Below are positions 1-9,967 of a DNA stretch of 64,000 nucleotides, one piece after another; the first letter of the stretch is position 1, and each line of letters starts with the position of its first letter. Source of the stretch: Enterococcus pseudoavium NBRC 100491 (lineage in GTDB: Bacteria > Bacillota > Bacilli > Lactobacillales > Enterococcaceae); contig NZ_BCQF01000015.1 in the NCBI RefSeq assembly GCF_001544295.1, positions 1-64,000 on the forward strand, read 5' to 3'. The notes below the pieces were generated by a model. It made no database searches. It worked only from the letters and a program-made list of their open reading frames with translations, and was not told the DNA's origin. The position numbers and the translations under genes were made by a program.

Positions 1-11
1 TAAAAATAGCG

Positions 12-44
12 CAAAAAAAAACCATTGTTCCAAAGAACAATGGT
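12..44 (-). terminator. Rho-independent terminator of mecA
   Basis: A perfect 10-bp stem (21-30 with 35-44) and 4-base loop lie just past the mecA stop. On the minus strand the stem is followed by a long T-run (13-20). Confidence 0.85.
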
Positions 45-55
45 CTGCTTACTAT

Positions 56-700
56 TTAGTTAAAGTGAGCCCGCGTAATTGAAATCGCATCACGTTGCAT
101 GATTAGTTTTCCATATTCCTCTAACATCTCAGTCGAAACTGAAGTGTTTTGAGTATATTCCAGAATTTCTGCTACAACATCTGCTACTCCAAACTCACCG
201 AAAATCTCAGGATCAAAATAAACTTGTACATAATACGTCTCATTCAATAGATATAAATCACACCAAGCATCATCTAAAAAATGATAATTGGCTAGTTCAA
301 TCATATTCTCAAAGCTGCTTAATTGAAAAATTCGTAAACGATTGCTTTTTTCATCCTCTTCAAGACTCTCAGAATTAGCTAAAATTTGTTGGCGAATCAA
401 TTGATCAAAATCATCCGTTTCAAATTCGGTTGAATTATTCATTTTATTGATATCTTCAGGTGTCAGATTTTTGCTAATAAATAGTTCTAATCCGTCATTC
501 TTTGGCAAAACTTGGAAAGTGACCGCTTCACTACTCTTGAATTCATCTTCAACATCGACTTCTTCTAAAATACTGTAAAAAAAGGTTTCGATCTCACGGT
601 GGTTCCCCAGTAAATCTAAAAAGGTAATCCCACGTTCAGCCAAATCCTCATTTTCAATAATGACTCGGATTGTATTCTCATTGATGTGTTCCATCTCCAT
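56..700 (-). CDS. mecA: Adaptor protein MecA
   Basis: MecA delivers substrates such as ComK and Spx to the ClpC ATPase for ClpP degradation. The 214-aa protein has the family layout: an N-terminal substrate-binding part starting MEMEHINENTIRV, an acidic middle linker and a C-terminal ClpC-binding domain. The start is the ATG at 700, because GTGAGG sits just upstream as a ribosome binding site; an in-frame GTG at 715 is part of that site. It is monocistronic with its own terminator. Its usual client Spx is encoded about 1 kb away, also on the minus strand, which fits a shared regulatory circuit but does not prove one. Identification rests on N-terminal similarity and length. Confidence 0.9.
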   Translation of the reverse strand: MEMEHINENTIRVIIENEDLAERGITFLDLLGNHREIETFFYSILEEVDVEDEFKSSEAVTFQVLPKNDGLELFISKNLTPEDINKMNNSTEFETDDFDQLIRQQILANSESLEEDEKSNRLRIFQLSSFENMIELANYHFLDDAWCDLYLLNETYYVQVYFDPEIFGEFGVADVVAEILEYTQNTSVSTEMLEEYGKLIMQRDAISITRAHFN

Positions 701-938
701 TTTGGCACACCTCACTTTAAAGATAGATTATATGTTCATTGTAACTGATTCCGTTTAAAAGTAAAGAAAGCCGACGAATTTTATTAAATTCCTATAAACA
801 AAGGACTCCTTACAGTAACTTACCCATAATCCCATTAAAAACCAAAGGGCCTTATCTAACCTATCTTCATTCCGTTAAAAAGATGACTATTCCTCAATTC
901 GTTGTTAGACTAAGGTATACCATCTAGGAGGGTTTCAA

Positions 939-1544
939 ATGATAAAAAATATTGTCTTTGATTTAGGAAATGTTTTGGTTGATTTTGATCCGGCACGCTT
1001 TGTCCGTGAAAAAACGAGCGATAAATCCCAACAAAAGTTACTGATGACAGAAATTTTCGGTTCCGTGGATTGGCTACGCTTTGACAAAGGTACGATAACT
1101 AAAGAAGAATTTTTGCAGACTGTTGCAGCTCGTTTGCCAAAAGAACTTCATGATATGGCAGAGGAATTATTAAGCACTTGGTATGAGGGACTGCATTCCT
1201 TACCTCAAATGGCTGAACTTCCGCAACAATTAAAAGATAATGGACTGGATATCTACCTACTTTCAAATGCGCCACAAGATTATTATCTATTTGAAGAAAA
1301 AGTTCCTAGCTATCACGCTTTTGATGGCTTCTTTATCTCTTCAGACTGGAAATTAGCCAAACCAGACCACCAGATCTTTCAAGCCTTCTACAGCCATTTC
1401 CGGTTAAATCCAGCAGAATGTTACTTCATCGATGATACTGCCGCCAATATTTTAGCAGCTGAAGAAACTGGGATGAAAGGCTTTCATTTTAGAAAGAACT
1501 ACACTGACTTAAAACAAGAACTGCTCTCACTAGGGATACTATAA
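939..1544 (+). CDS. HAD-superfamily phosphatase (YihX-like)
   Basis: A haloacid dehalogenase-type hydrolase of 201 aa. Motif I is near the N-terminus (FDLGNVLVDFD, the first Asp being the expected nucleophile). Motif II is LLSNAP, the motif III lysine is in KLAKPD, and motif IV is FIDDT. The spacing fits subfamily IA with a small helical cap. The TGNVL-type motif with a second Asp further on resembles YihX-like sugar-phosphate phosphatases, but the substrate cannot be read from sequence. The start has a strong site (GGAGGG, 7 bases upstream). It is flanked by minus-strand mecA and spx, so it is transcribed alone. Confidence 0.8.
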   Translation: MIKNIVFDLGNVLVDFDPARFVREKTSDKSQQKLLMTEIFGSVDWLRFDKGTITKEEFLQTVAARLPKELHDMAEELLSTWYEGLHSLPQMAELPQQLKDNGLDIYLLSNAPQDYYLFEEKVPSYHAFDGFFISSDWKLAKPDHQIFQAFYSHFRLNPAECYFIDDTAANILAAEETGMKGFHFRKNYTDLKQELLSLGIL

Positions 1545-1548
1545 AAAA

Positions 1549-1590
1549 AAATAGGGTCAAACGACGAACTTATCGATCGTTTGACCCTAT
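1549..1590. terminator. Bidirectional terminator between the HAD gene and spx
   Basis: An inverted repeat of about 15 bp (AATAGGGTCAAACGA with its complement) is flanked by an A-run on the left and T/A-rich sequence on the right. It can end the HAD transcript and back up the spx terminator. Confidence 0.75.
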
Positions 1591-1595
1591 TTAAA

Positions 1596-1619
1596 AATGC
1601 CTCGCGCATGCGAGGCATT
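1596..1619 (-). terminator. Terminator of spx
   Basis: A perfect 10-bp stem (AATGCCTCGC with its complement) with a 4-base loop starts 4 bases after the spx stop. It is followed by TTTTTA on the minus strand. Confidence 0.75.
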
Positions 1620-1623
1620 CACT

Positions 1624-2022
1624 CTATAATCCAGCCATTAATTGGGCTTGTCGTAATTCATATTGGCGAACATCACGTGGTAAGAAACGACGAATTTCAT
1701 CTTCATTAAAGCCAACTTGCAAACGTTTTTCATCGATCATAATCGGACGACGCAACAATCCAGGATTTTCTTTAACTAAATCCAATAATTCTTTCAGTGA
1801 CAACTCATCTAAATCCATGTTCAACTTCTGGAAAACCTTCGAGCGTGTCGAAATGATTTCTTCAGTTCCATCTTCAGTCATTTGTAAAATAGCTTTCAAC
1901 TCATCGATGTTCAATGGCTCAGAAAAGATATTTCGTTCAACATAAGGAATCTCATGTTCCTGTAGCCAAGCACGTGCTTTCCGACATGATGTACAACTAG
2001 GGGAAGTATATAGTGTTAACAT
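1624..2022 (-). CDS. spx: Transcriptional regulator Spx
   Basis: Spx is an ArsC-fold protein that binds the RNA polymerase alpha C-terminal domain and redirects transcription under disulfide stress. The 132-aa length is typical. The redox switch CXXC is present (Cys10 and Cys13 in PSCTSC), and the RRPI segment that follows the central helices is conserved. The ATG at 2022 is preferred over one three codons upstream because AAAGGAG lies at proper spacing before it. Spx is normally degraded by ClpXP, with an adaptor in bacilli. Paralogues (SpxA1/SpxA2) occur in this group, so the exact paralogue is not assigned. Confidence 0.93.
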   Translation of the reverse strand: MLTLYTSPSCTSCRKARAWLQEHEIPYVERNIFSEPLNIDELKAILQMTEDGTEEIISTRSKVFQKLNMDLDELSLKELLDLVKENPGLLRRPIMIDEKRLQVGFNEDEIRRFLPRDVRQYELRQAQLMAGL

Positions 2023-2851
2023 GCATATCACTCCTTTTCTTGACTCTCAAATTTTGTAACAGGTATTACTTGTCTCCTACTATCTGTTTCTATTATACAA
2101 AAAAAAGGTAACAAAAAAAAGAGTCAGTTTGCTTTTTTTTATAAATATTAACGTTATTTAATATTTACTAACGGATTAAAAGCTATCATGCCACTCAAGA
2201 CTTGTTAAGATGAGAAAACAATGGTGCAGCTCTCATTTGATTGTTCTGTATAACAACACAGATATCTGTATCATTATAATTGATTTTTTTACAATCTAGC
2301 ATATTTAATTCAAAAAAAGAATTTTTTTATTTTACAAATATTTAAATTTTTTCTTTAAAAAAGAATAAACTAGTATGGATAAAACTCGATACAACAAGTC
2401 TTTTTTTAAATTATTTTATTTTAGTTAAAATAATAAAGCACACACGTTATTATTTTATAGTTATTTTATATCAGTTCTCTAGTCATTTTTCTGTACCAAA
2501 TTTTATCCTTTATATCCCTTATAATAATAGATACAGCTTACATAAATGCAAAAAAAGATAAAAAAAACATGGAGTTTAGGAAAATTGGTAGACCTTGTTT
2601 TTACACGAACTTCTAACTTTCCAATCATTATTTTTTTCCGCGGGAATATTTTTGATTGGCGATTACCGGTGTTTTTTTCACCGTTTTGTTAGAAATATAA
2701 CATAACAGATTTTATCTACATAAGCAGCTTTATTGCTCAACCGGAAAAAAATTTTCTTTTTTGCTATAATGAAACCATTCAAGTAGCTGTAAAAGATTCA
2801 GGCCTGCTGCTACAATGATCCACCAATATTTTTAGGAATAGGAGTGTACTC
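2023..2851. other. Long AT-rich intergenic region, no gene seen
   Basis: About 830 bases with many A/T runs and no open reading frame of note. It holds the spx upstream region (a TATAAT on the minus strand at 2092-2097, with a poor -35) and at the right end the promoter of the next gene. A short weak hairpin (CGGTG/CACCG, near 2667-2683) was the only other structure noticed. Confidence 0.5.
2762..2770 (+). promoter_or_regulatory. Extended -10 promoter of the second HAD gene
   Basis: TGCTATAAT is a perfect extended -10 element about 80 bases before the start codon. No good -35 is present, as is usual for this promoter type. Confidence 0.55.
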
Positions 2852-3559
2852 ATGTTTCAAGGAATTGTATTTGATTTGGATGATACCTTATACCAACAAC
2901 AGTCTCCCTTTGCCGAAGCGATCACCCGTTTATTTCCAAACTTTCCAGCTGATAAAATGAACCCACTATTTATTCGGTTTCGCCATTATAGTGATCTTCA
3001 TTATATGAAATCAATCACTGGTGAGTGGAGTCTAGAAAAAATGCGTTACGAACGAATTCGGCAAGCTCTTGCAGATTTTTCTTTTGCGCCATCAGATACT
3101 GAATTGATGGCTTTTCAAACCGCTTATGATCAAGCTTTAAAAACCATAAGCTTGCCTGATGAAATAATTGCTGCATTGACTTTTCTCAAGCAACAGCCGC
3201 TCTCATTGGGAATTATCACTAATGGACCAGTAAAACGGCAAACAGATAAACTCAATGCTTTACAGCTCACTCGTTGGTTTACTCCTGAAAATATTTTGAT
3301 TTCTGACGGTGTAGAGATTCAAAAACCCGATCCAGCAATCTTTCAATTAATGGAGCAGCACTTGAAGCTTCCTGCTGAATCGCTACTGTATATCGGTGAT
3401 AGTTACGACAACGATGTGGTCGGTGCTAAAGCCGCCGGTTGGTCTGTCTGGTGGTTTAATCACCAAGACCGTGATCTCCCAGCAGAACACATTGCCTTCG
3501 AAAAGGAAATCAAAAGCTTTGAAGAACTCGCTAAAACACTTACTCGTTCTTCCCTTTGA
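2852..3559 (+). CDS. HAD-superfamily hydrolase, subfamily IA
   Basis: A 235-aa HAD phosphatase. Motif I is FDLDDTL with two Asp residues (nucleophile and acid/base), motif II is IITNG, the conserved lysine is in IQKPDP, and motif IV is YIGDSYDNDV. The cap inserted after motif I is helical, as in YjjG/PhnX-like members, which often act on nucleotide or sugar phosphates. The substrate is unknown. The start follows AGGAATAGGAG at good spacing. A strong terminator follows the gene, so it appears monocistronic. Confidence 0.8.
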   Translation: MFQGIVFDLDDTLYQQQSPFAEAITRLFPNFPADKMNPLFIRFRHYSDLHYMKSITGEWSLEKMRYERIRQALADFSFAPSDTELMAFQTAYDQALKTISLPDEIIAALTFLKQQPLSLGIITNGPVKRQTDKLNALQLTRWFTPENILISDGVEIQKPDPAIFQLMEQHLKLPAESLLYIGDSYDNDVVGAKAAGWSVWWFNHQDRDLPAEHIAFEKEIKSFEELAKTLTRSSL

Positions 3560-3568
3560 GTTACACAA

Positions 3569-3604
3569 TAAGGGCTGAGACATTCAGTTGTCCCAGCCCT
3601 TTAT
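3569..3604 (+). terminator. Terminator after the HAD gene
   Basis: A GC-rich inverted repeat (AGGGCTGAGAC with GTCCCAGCCCT, one mismatch) closes on TTTATTT. It lies in a convergent gap with the SNF2 helicase gene. Confidence 0.7.
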
Positions 3605-3664
3605 TTATAAAATAAACGAGAATCCAGAAATATTTCTTGAAATAGAACCTCTTCTTATCCGGCT

Positions 3665-6600
3665 CTATTCACCTAAGCTTAAAATCATACGAATATCCTC
3701 TTCAGTAAGTTTATTCGTTTGTTCCTCGTTACCTTGGATAACTTTTTGGAACAGCTCCCGTTTTTCATGCTGTAGTTGATTCATCCGTTCTTCAATGGTA
3801 CCTTCTGCAATCATTCGCCAAACTTCAACGACTTTCTTCTGACCGATTCGATGCGCTCGACCGGCTGCTTGTTCTTCCACAGCTGGATTCCACCATAAGT
3901 CATACAAGATGACCGTATCAGCACCCGTTAGGTTCAAGCCAGTCCCACCAGCTTTTAAGGAAATCAAAAAGACATCTTTTTCACCTGCATTGAAAGCATC
4001 GACCATTTTTAACCGCTCTGAAACTTTGGTGCTGCCCCGAAGATAAAAGCTAGAAATTCCTTGATCAGCAAATTCCTTTTCAATAATTGAAAGCATACTA
4101 GTAAATTGCGAGAACAGAAGAACCCGTCTGCCATTTTCTTTTGCCGCTTGGATCAGATCCTTCACTTGTTCCAACTTACCTGAGCCGCCATCATAACCTT
4201 CAATAAAGAGTCGAGGATCATCACAGATTTGCCGTAAGCGCGTTAATCCCGCGAGAATGCTAACCCGTTGTTTACGGAATGTCGCTGAATCCATTTGATC
4301 AACTTCTTGACGCATCCGTTTTAAATAAGCTAGATAAACAGTCTTCTGTTCTTCTGTTAAACTGCTCAACACATTGGATTCAATCCGTTCTGGCAATTCT
4401 TGTAAGACGGTCTTTTTATCTCGCCGTAAAACAAATGGTTGGATCATCTTAGCGATCTCAGAGACCGCCATTTGGCGAAAGCGCCCAATGCTTGGGAAAA
4501 AGCCCGGCATAACCGTTTGAAACAACGACCAAAGTTCCTCTAAATTATTCTCAATCGGTGTCCCGCTTAAGGCAAAACGATGGGGAATAGCTAAATTGCG
4601 CAATGCACTGGATGTTTTCGTTGAGGCATTTTTCACCATTTGCGCCTCATCTAGTATCAAATACTGATAACCCATTTTTTCATGTAACTCGATATCCTGA
4701 CGCAGACTGGCATAAGAAGTAATCACAATTTCATCCGCTTCCGCTAGTAATTGCTCCCGCTCACTGCGACTGCCAGAGATAACGATTGAGCTCAGTGAGG
4801 GCGCAAATTTCTTGATCTCTGCCTGCCAGTTATAAATCAGGCTGGCCGGGGTCACAATCAACGCCTTGATCGGCTGTTGTTTTCTTTCCGCCAATAAGAA
4901 CGTAATGACTTGGATTGTTTTCCCAAGCCCCATCTCGTCGGCTAAAATCCCGCCGAAACCATAGTCACTTAGCATTTTCAACCAGCGGAAACCGGCTTCT
5001 TGATAAGGTCGTAAGGTCGCTTGCAAATTGTCTGGCAAGTCTACTTGATAGTCTTCTGGATGAGTCAAATCATGCACCATCGCAGTAAAACTTTCACTGA
5101 ACTGTGCTTGTGGATTATCCTTCAAGCGTTGCTCCAGCATCAAGCCTTGGCTCTTCGGCAAACGAATCAAGCCATCTTTGGCATTGATCTTTTCACGTAA
5201 TTGGCCAATCATCTCACTCGTTTGCTGAAATGCCTCTGAGTCAAAGGACAAGACTTCGCCATTATCTAAAGTGTAAAAGCGGTCTTTGCGCAATAGGCTA
5301 TTTAAAACTTGATCAATCTCATTATCATCGATTCCAGTAACATCGAATTTGATGTCCAGCCAAGAGCCTTCCTGATCAACTTCAATCGTTGGTTGGAACT
5401 CTTCCCCATCTAAAAATAGTTGACGAAGTTTTTTCCCCATCCGAACTTCAGCATATTTTCTAAATTCTTCTACCTCTACTTTAAAGAAGTAATAGAGATT
5501 ATCCTTCACTGGTAATTTTTTTTCAAAGCCAGTGTCGATTTTTTGATAACGATAAGCATCAAAAAGCGCTAAAATTTGCTGCTCTTTTTTTCGATCCCGT
5601 AAGATTTCAACATTATTGGGCAGTTTTGGCTGATGGGCTTCATTCGTAGAGAAATAGGCATTCCCGTAATGAAACTCGGCTTCAGCTTTAATCATCCCTT
5701 TAATCTTACGGAAAATGACCACCGCTCGTAATGGTTCCTCTTTCATAAGTTCGGCCACATCATCCATCACAATCACTCGACCAATTTTTCGCAAATAGGG
5801 AAATACATCCGTGAATAGTTGGGAAAGCTGGCGTTGTTCATAGCCGATCACCGGCTCTTTCAATCGTTTCATCAGCTGCTTCAACGTAATATACGTATCC
5901 TGCTGTTCCTGTGTCATCAAATAGTAGGAATTTTCAACAAAACCTACGAAATAATTACTATAATAGCTAGTAAAATCATCATCGATCGTTAAACCAAAAT
6001 CATTCTCCCCACGTTTTTCTAAAGTAAACAGCAAGGGCAATTCTTGTCCCTCATGAACTTCAGTATAGGTCTTTTCACCTAATTTGATACTCAAATTTCC
6101 CGTCTTTTCCATCGCTGTTAACAACTCTTGGAAACGATGAACTGGCAGTAATAAATAGCGCTTATCTAATTTGCCTTTTACTTGCAATCCCGTTTTACCC
6201 AATAATTGATAGGTCTCGCTGACACCGACTAAATCTTCAATCAGATCTCGACATTTCGGATCAAAAGCACCGGCTTCGATTTGAAACTTGTACTGTTTAT
6301 TGACCGTATAAGCGGAATCCGTTTGATAAGCATGAAGAAAATCATAGAGATTCTTCACGATATAACTGCGTTTATTTACATTACTGCCGATTCGCAAGGA
6401 GACAGCCAGCACGTCCAATTCAGGGTGATACGGATTGGTCGGAAGTGCCTCGACCACAAATTCGACAAATAAAGACTGCAAAGGTTCTGCTTCTTTTTCC
6501 AAACGCGCAAAGCCTTGGTTCAACAAATCAGCGAACGATACACCGCTCTCCATTTTTTTCGGTAAAACAGTCTCTGGTTTAATGACTCGAGACAAACCTT

Positions 6601-6844
6601 TTTCTCGTAAATATAATTCTACCGCTACCGTATGCTTGCAATACCCATGCTCTTCCCAATAAGGACAAGCACAAATATCATTTTCTTTTCCGCTGCCATC
6701 TAAGTCAACCAGATAAAGTTCACTGCCTAATACTTCACCGTGCCAAACGCGGCGTGCTGGATCTGCCTCAACCGACAAGACCCGTCCTTCTTTTAAATAG
6801 GTTCTGCCGCGCTCAATCACTTTTTCTGGAATACTCCATCTCAT
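3665..6844 (-). CDS. SNF2-family helicase with SWIM zinc finger
   Basis: A 1059-aa Swi2/Snf2 ATPase. An N-terminal SWIM finger is visible as CxC...CxH (Cys58, Cys60, Cys69, His71). A long central part of uncertain fold follows. The C-terminal half carries the helicase core: Walker A in DEMGLGKT, motif II as DEAQ, motif III near LSGTP, and motif VI in AGRAHRIGQ. Such proteins translocate on double-stranded DNA and remodel protein-DNA complexes. The exact bacterial role is not established. Its ATG begins immediately after the sbcC stop (TAA-ATG), with AAAGG as ribosome site, so it is co-transcribed and probably translationally coupled with sbcDC. That points to DNA repair. Confidence 0.9.
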   Translation of the reverse strand: MRWSIPEKVIERGRTYLKEGRVLSVEADPARRVWHGEVLGSELYLVDLDGSGKENDICACPYWEEHGYCKHTVAVELYLREKGLSRVIKPETVLPKKMESGVSFADLLNQGFARLEKEAEPLQSLFVEFVVEALPTNPYHPELDVLAVSLRIGSNVNKRSYIVKNLYDFLHAYQTDSAYTVNKQYKFQIEAGAFDPKCRDLIEDLVGVSETYQLLGKTGLQVKGKLDKRYLLLPVHRFQELLTAMEKTGNLSIKLGEKTYTEVHEGQELPLLFTLEKRGENDFGLTIDDDFTSYYSNYFVGFVENSYYLMTQEQQDTYITLKQLMKRLKEPVIGYEQRQLSQLFTDVFPYLRKIGRVIVMDDVAELMKEEPLRAVVIFRKIKGMIKAEAEFHYGNAYFSTNEAHQPKLPNNVEILRDRKKEQQILALFDAYRYQKIDTGFEKKLPVKDNLYYFFKVEVEEFRKYAEVRMGKKLRQLFLDGEEFQPTIEVDQEGSWLDIKFDVTGIDDNEIDQVLNSLLRKDRFYTLDNGEVLSFDSEAFQQTSEMIGQLREKINAKDGLIRLPKSQGLMLEQRLKDNPQAQFSESFTAMVHDLTHPEDYQVDLPDNLQATLRPYQEAGFRWLKMLSDYGFGGILADEMGLGKTIQVITFLLAERKQQPIKALIVTPASLIYNWQAEIKKFAPSLSSIVISGSRSEREQLLAEADEIVITSYASLRQDIELHEKMGYQYLILDEAQMVKNASTKTSSALRNLAIPHRFALSGTPIENNLEELWSLFQTVMPGFFPSIGRFRQMAVSEIAKMIQPFVLRRDKKTVLQELPERIESNVLSSLTEEQKTVYLAYLKRMRQEVDQMDSATFRKQRVSILAGLTRLRQICDDPRLFIEGYDGGSGKLEQVKDLIQAAKENGRRVLLFSQFTSMLSIIEKEFADQGISSFYLRGSTKVSERLKMVDAFNAGEKDVFLISLKAGGTGLNLTGADTVILYDLWWNPAVEEQAAGRAHRIGQKKVVEVWRMIAEGTIEERMNQLQHEKRELFQKVIQGNEEQTNKLTEEDIRMILSLGE

Positions 6845-9800
6845 TTACCTTTCACTCCATCCTTCTAGCTGGTAACGAATGCTACTGCGCCCCGTTCCGC
6901 TAGTCTCCACAATAATTTGTTGCGGAATTCGTTCTTTCAACTCCCGTACGTGACTAATAATACCAATCATACGTCCCGCACTTTCAATTCCGGCTAGAGC
7001 CTCCATCGCCATTTCTAGCGCTTCTTCGTCCAACGATCCGAAACCTTCATCGATAAACAATGCTTCGATCGTTACTCCACCGGCCTGATTTTGAATGACT
7101 TCCGCCAGTCCTAAAGCTAATGACAACGCTGCGATAAAACTTTCGCCCCCAGACAAAGTATGAGAACTGCGGGTGGCACCGGCATTGTCGTCATAGACAT
7201 TGATTTCTAAGCCCGTATTTCCTTTGGAACGTCCGACTTCTTGTTTCAATTCAAAGCGATACCGACCTTTTGTCAGCTGATGCAACTGCTGATTGGCACT
7301 TTGCAGTACTTCGGCTAAATACCACTGTAGAACATAGCGCTCTAAACTGATTTTTTGCGGGTTATCACCGTTCATCGTTTGATAGAGTTGGATCAGCTGG
7401 CTTAATTCAGCTAACTGCCCTTTGCTTTGTTCCTGCAAGGCTGAAATTGCCTCCACCAGTTTTCGCTGTTGCTGCAGTTGATTTTCTTGGGCATAATAAT
7501 GCTGCTGCGCTTCCATCACAGCGCTTTCGCTAGCATTTACTAAATCCTGTAAACGTTCCATTTCTGGGGGTGTTTGTCCGTTAATAAGCACCCGTAATCT
7601 TTTTTGGCGATCTTTCAAAACTACTAGCTGTTGGTCAAACTCCGCCAGCGCTTTTTCTAACTGAACAAGATTAAGCGCTGGCGCGGTTAATTCTTCAATG
7701 GTCAGTCCTGCTTCGGCTAATTGTTTTGCCAACATGGCTTGATAATGCTGCAATTGTTCCGCGGTCTCCTGCTGTTGTTTTGCCAAAAGTTTTTGATTTT
7801 CTTGCAGTCGAATTTGCTGCTGTTCAAGTTCTTTCGTCCAGACTTGATGGGCTTGCAACTGTTTTTTGAAATCCGCTAACCCTTGGTTTAATTCATTAAT
7901 TCGCAATGTTAATTCAGGTAATTGCCACTCAGCTGTTTGTTCCTCCACGCTTGTTAACCGGCCTAGCAAGGTTTGCAGCTCACTATTAACCGTATTCAAG
8001 CCGTTCTCAACCTCAGCTTTATTCTTTTGCTGTTTTTCTAGTTCAGTCGTCACTGCTTGCAGTTTCTGCTTCACTTCAGCTATCTCTGCTAGAGCCGTCG
8101 TCGTCTCTATTTTTCGCGCGATCAAAAATTCAGCGAGCTCAGAAAGCTCTGAGCTGACCTCCGCTTGATAATAATTTTTCAGCTCAAGCTGGCAAGCATC
8201 CACGCGCTGCACAAAAGTTTTTTGCCCACTCAGACGATCCTCCTGTAATTGATCGAATGTTTTCATCGCAATTTCGTAACGCGCTTGTACCTGCTCGCGA
8301 ATCAATTCCAATTGTTTGATCCGTGCTTCTTGACCTTCCAATGCCATTTGCAGCTGGACCAAATCATCACCTGCCAACTCACTGTGCTGTGCAGGGTTTG
8401 GATGTTCTTTTGACCCGCAGACCGGGCAAGGCTCTCCGGGAAGCAAGTCTCTACTTAAACGGGCAATTTCCGCGGCCGCCCATTTACTTTTCAATTTTTT
8501 ATATTCAGCGGTTTCACTAGTTAACTGATTGCTAGTCCGGCTAGCCGTTTCCACGAATTGTGCTAGTTTGATCTGCTGATCTTCCTCTTCTTCTTGTTGC
8601 TCAAAGATCTGTTGGGCCAGCATTTGTAGTTGGTCGATGTTTTGTTGGAACTGTAATTCTTCATACCGTCGATCTTGCCATTTTTTTTCAGCACTTTGTT
8701 TTGTTGCTAAAACTTTACGCTCGCCCTCAAGCTTTTCAGCTTGTTGCTGAAGCAGAGTTGAGGTTGCCTCATACTCATCTTGCTTTTTCATCAACAACTC
8801 TTTTTGCCTCAAAAGCTGGGCTTTTTGTTCCACTAAGGGCAGGAGTGCTGTTAATTTCTGTAAAATTTGCTCTTGTTCTTGCCACTTAGAATGCTGCTGT
8901 TCGTATTCTGTCGCCTGTTGCTGACATTCCGTGATTTGCTGCGTTAATTCTACCGAACGCTTCTGATACTCCGCCGCTTCATGTTGCTGTCGCGCTTGCA
9001 GTTCTGCTAACTCTTGGCTCCGTTCATAAGTCGGTCGCAACTTTTCCATTTCTTTTGCCTGACGCAACTGCCGCTGCTTTTCAGTCTGTTCGGGTAAGCG
9101 AGCTTCTAATTTTTGAAGTTGCTCTTCAGTTTCCTGCGCTTGACTGAAATTCTCAGTCAGCTCTTGTGCTTTTTGCAATTCCTGCTGCTGTTCTTTTTGC
9201 TTCATTTGCAGCTGAATAAGCTCTGTCTGACGCTTTTGCAGTGTTTGTTCTTCTGCTTCTAAATAAGCTTGCGCAAAACGAAGAGATTCTTCATAAGTCG
9301 CTCCCTTTTCGGCAATAATCTGCTGAAATAATTGATCGATCCGCGTCGTCAACTCACTTACCGACTTTTCAAGCTCCGTTTTTTGAACTTTCAGGCTATC
9401 TGTAAAATTACGATAAATACTAGTTCCAAATAAACTGCGTAAAACGGCTTCTTTTTCGGTGCTATTCGCATTTAAAAAGGTCCGGAATTCCCCTTGCGGC
9501 AACATCACAATCTGACGAAATTGGTCTTTTTGTAAGTGCAGAATTTGGTAAATCACTTCGTTAACAGCATCTACTTTAGTATAAGCTTCTGCTTCTTGAC
9601 CCTCATCATTGAAAATACTCAATTGAACTTTTTGATTTTTGGTCGTTTCGCCTTTGCCATTTTTCTTAGCCAAAGTTTGTTTGGGCCAACGTTCGATCAA
9701 ATAATTGCGGCCCTGATGTTCAAACAAAAACTGAACGCGGGTTTCTTCCGTTGGTTCGGCAAAGGAGGAGCGGATTTCATTAGAGGAGCGAATCCCACCC

Positions 9801-9967
9801 GACGCATCCCCGTACAAAGCGAAGGTAATCGCATCAAAAATCGTTGTTTTGCCCGCACCGGTTTTCCCACTGATCAAAAACAAAGGAGCTTCTGACATTG
9901 CTTCAAAGTCCACCTCTTCATGTAAGAAAGGACCAAAATTTTCCATTATGATTTTTTTAGGAAGCAT
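6845..9967 (-). CDS. sbcC: Exonuclease subunit SbcC
   Basis: SbcC is the SMC/Rad50-like ATPase of the SbcCD nuclease, which opens DNA hairpins and processes blocked double-strand ends. The 1040-aa protein has Walker A at the N-terminus (GKTGAGKTT), two very long Gln/Glu-rich coiled-coil arms, and a zinc-hook CPVCG about halfway. Near the C-terminus are the ABC signature (LSGGESF) and Walker B (LFIDEGFGSLD). Its ATG overlaps the sbcD stop by one base (TGATG), so the pair is translationally coupled. Length and domain order are complete, with no lesion seen. Confidence 0.97.
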   Translation of the reverse strand: MLPKKIIMENFGPFLHEEVDFEAMSEAPLFLISGKTGAGKTTIFDAITFALYGDASGGIRSSNEIRSSFAEPTEETRVQFLFEHQGRNYLIERWPKQTLAKKNGKGETTKNQKVQLSIFNDEGQEAEAYTKVDAVNEVIYQILHLQKDQFRQIVMLPQGEFRTFLNANSTEKEAVLRSLFGTSIYRNFTDSLKVQKTELEKSVSELTTRIDQLFQQIIAEKGATYEESLRFAQAYLEAEEQTLQKRQTELIQLQMKQKEQQQELQKAQELTENFSQAQETEEQLQKLEARLPEQTEKQRQLRQAKEMEKLRPTYERSQELAELQARQQHEAAEYQKRSVELTQQITECQQQATEYEQQHSKWQEQEQILQKLTALLPLVEQKAQLLRQKELLMKKQDEYEATSTLLQQQAEKLEGERKVLATKQSAEKKWQDRRYEELQFQQNIDQLQMLAQQIFEQQEEEEDQQIKLAQFVETASRTSNQLTSETAEYKKLKSKWAAAEIARLSRDLLPGEPCPVCGSKEHPNPAQHSELAGDDLVQLQMALEGQEARIKQLELIREQVQARYEIAMKTFDQLQEDRLSGQKTFVQRVDACQLELKNYYQAEVSSELSELAEFLIARKIETTTALAEIAEVKQKLQAVTTELEKQQKNKAEVENGLNTVNSELQTLLGRLTSVEEQTAEWQLPELTLRINELNQGLADFKKQLQAHQVWTKELEQQQIRLQENQKLLAKQQQETAEQLQHYQAMLAKQLAEAGLTIEELTAPALNLVQLEKALAEFDQQLVVLKDRQKRLRVLINGQTPPEMERLQDLVNASESAVMEAQQHYYAQENQLQQQRKLVEAISALQEQSKGQLAELSQLIQLYQTMNGDNPQKISLERYVLQWYLAEVLQSANQQLHQLTKGRYRFELKQEVGRSKGNTGLEINVYDDNAGATRSSHTLSGGESFIAALSLALGLAEVIQNQAGGVTIEALFIDEGFGSLDEEALEMAMEALAGIESAGRMIGIISHVRELKERIPQQIIVETSGTGRSSIRYQLEGWSER

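Noticed and set aside
2023-2851. Hidden small RNA or toxin gene in the long AT-rich gap
   Set aside because: Only isolated TATAAT-like strings and weak dyads were found; no promoter-terminator pair or credible small frame.
7866-8168. Plus-strand open frame inside sbcC
   Set aside because: A shadow of the Gln-rich coiled-coil coding sequence on the other strand, with no ribosome site and no recognisable domain.
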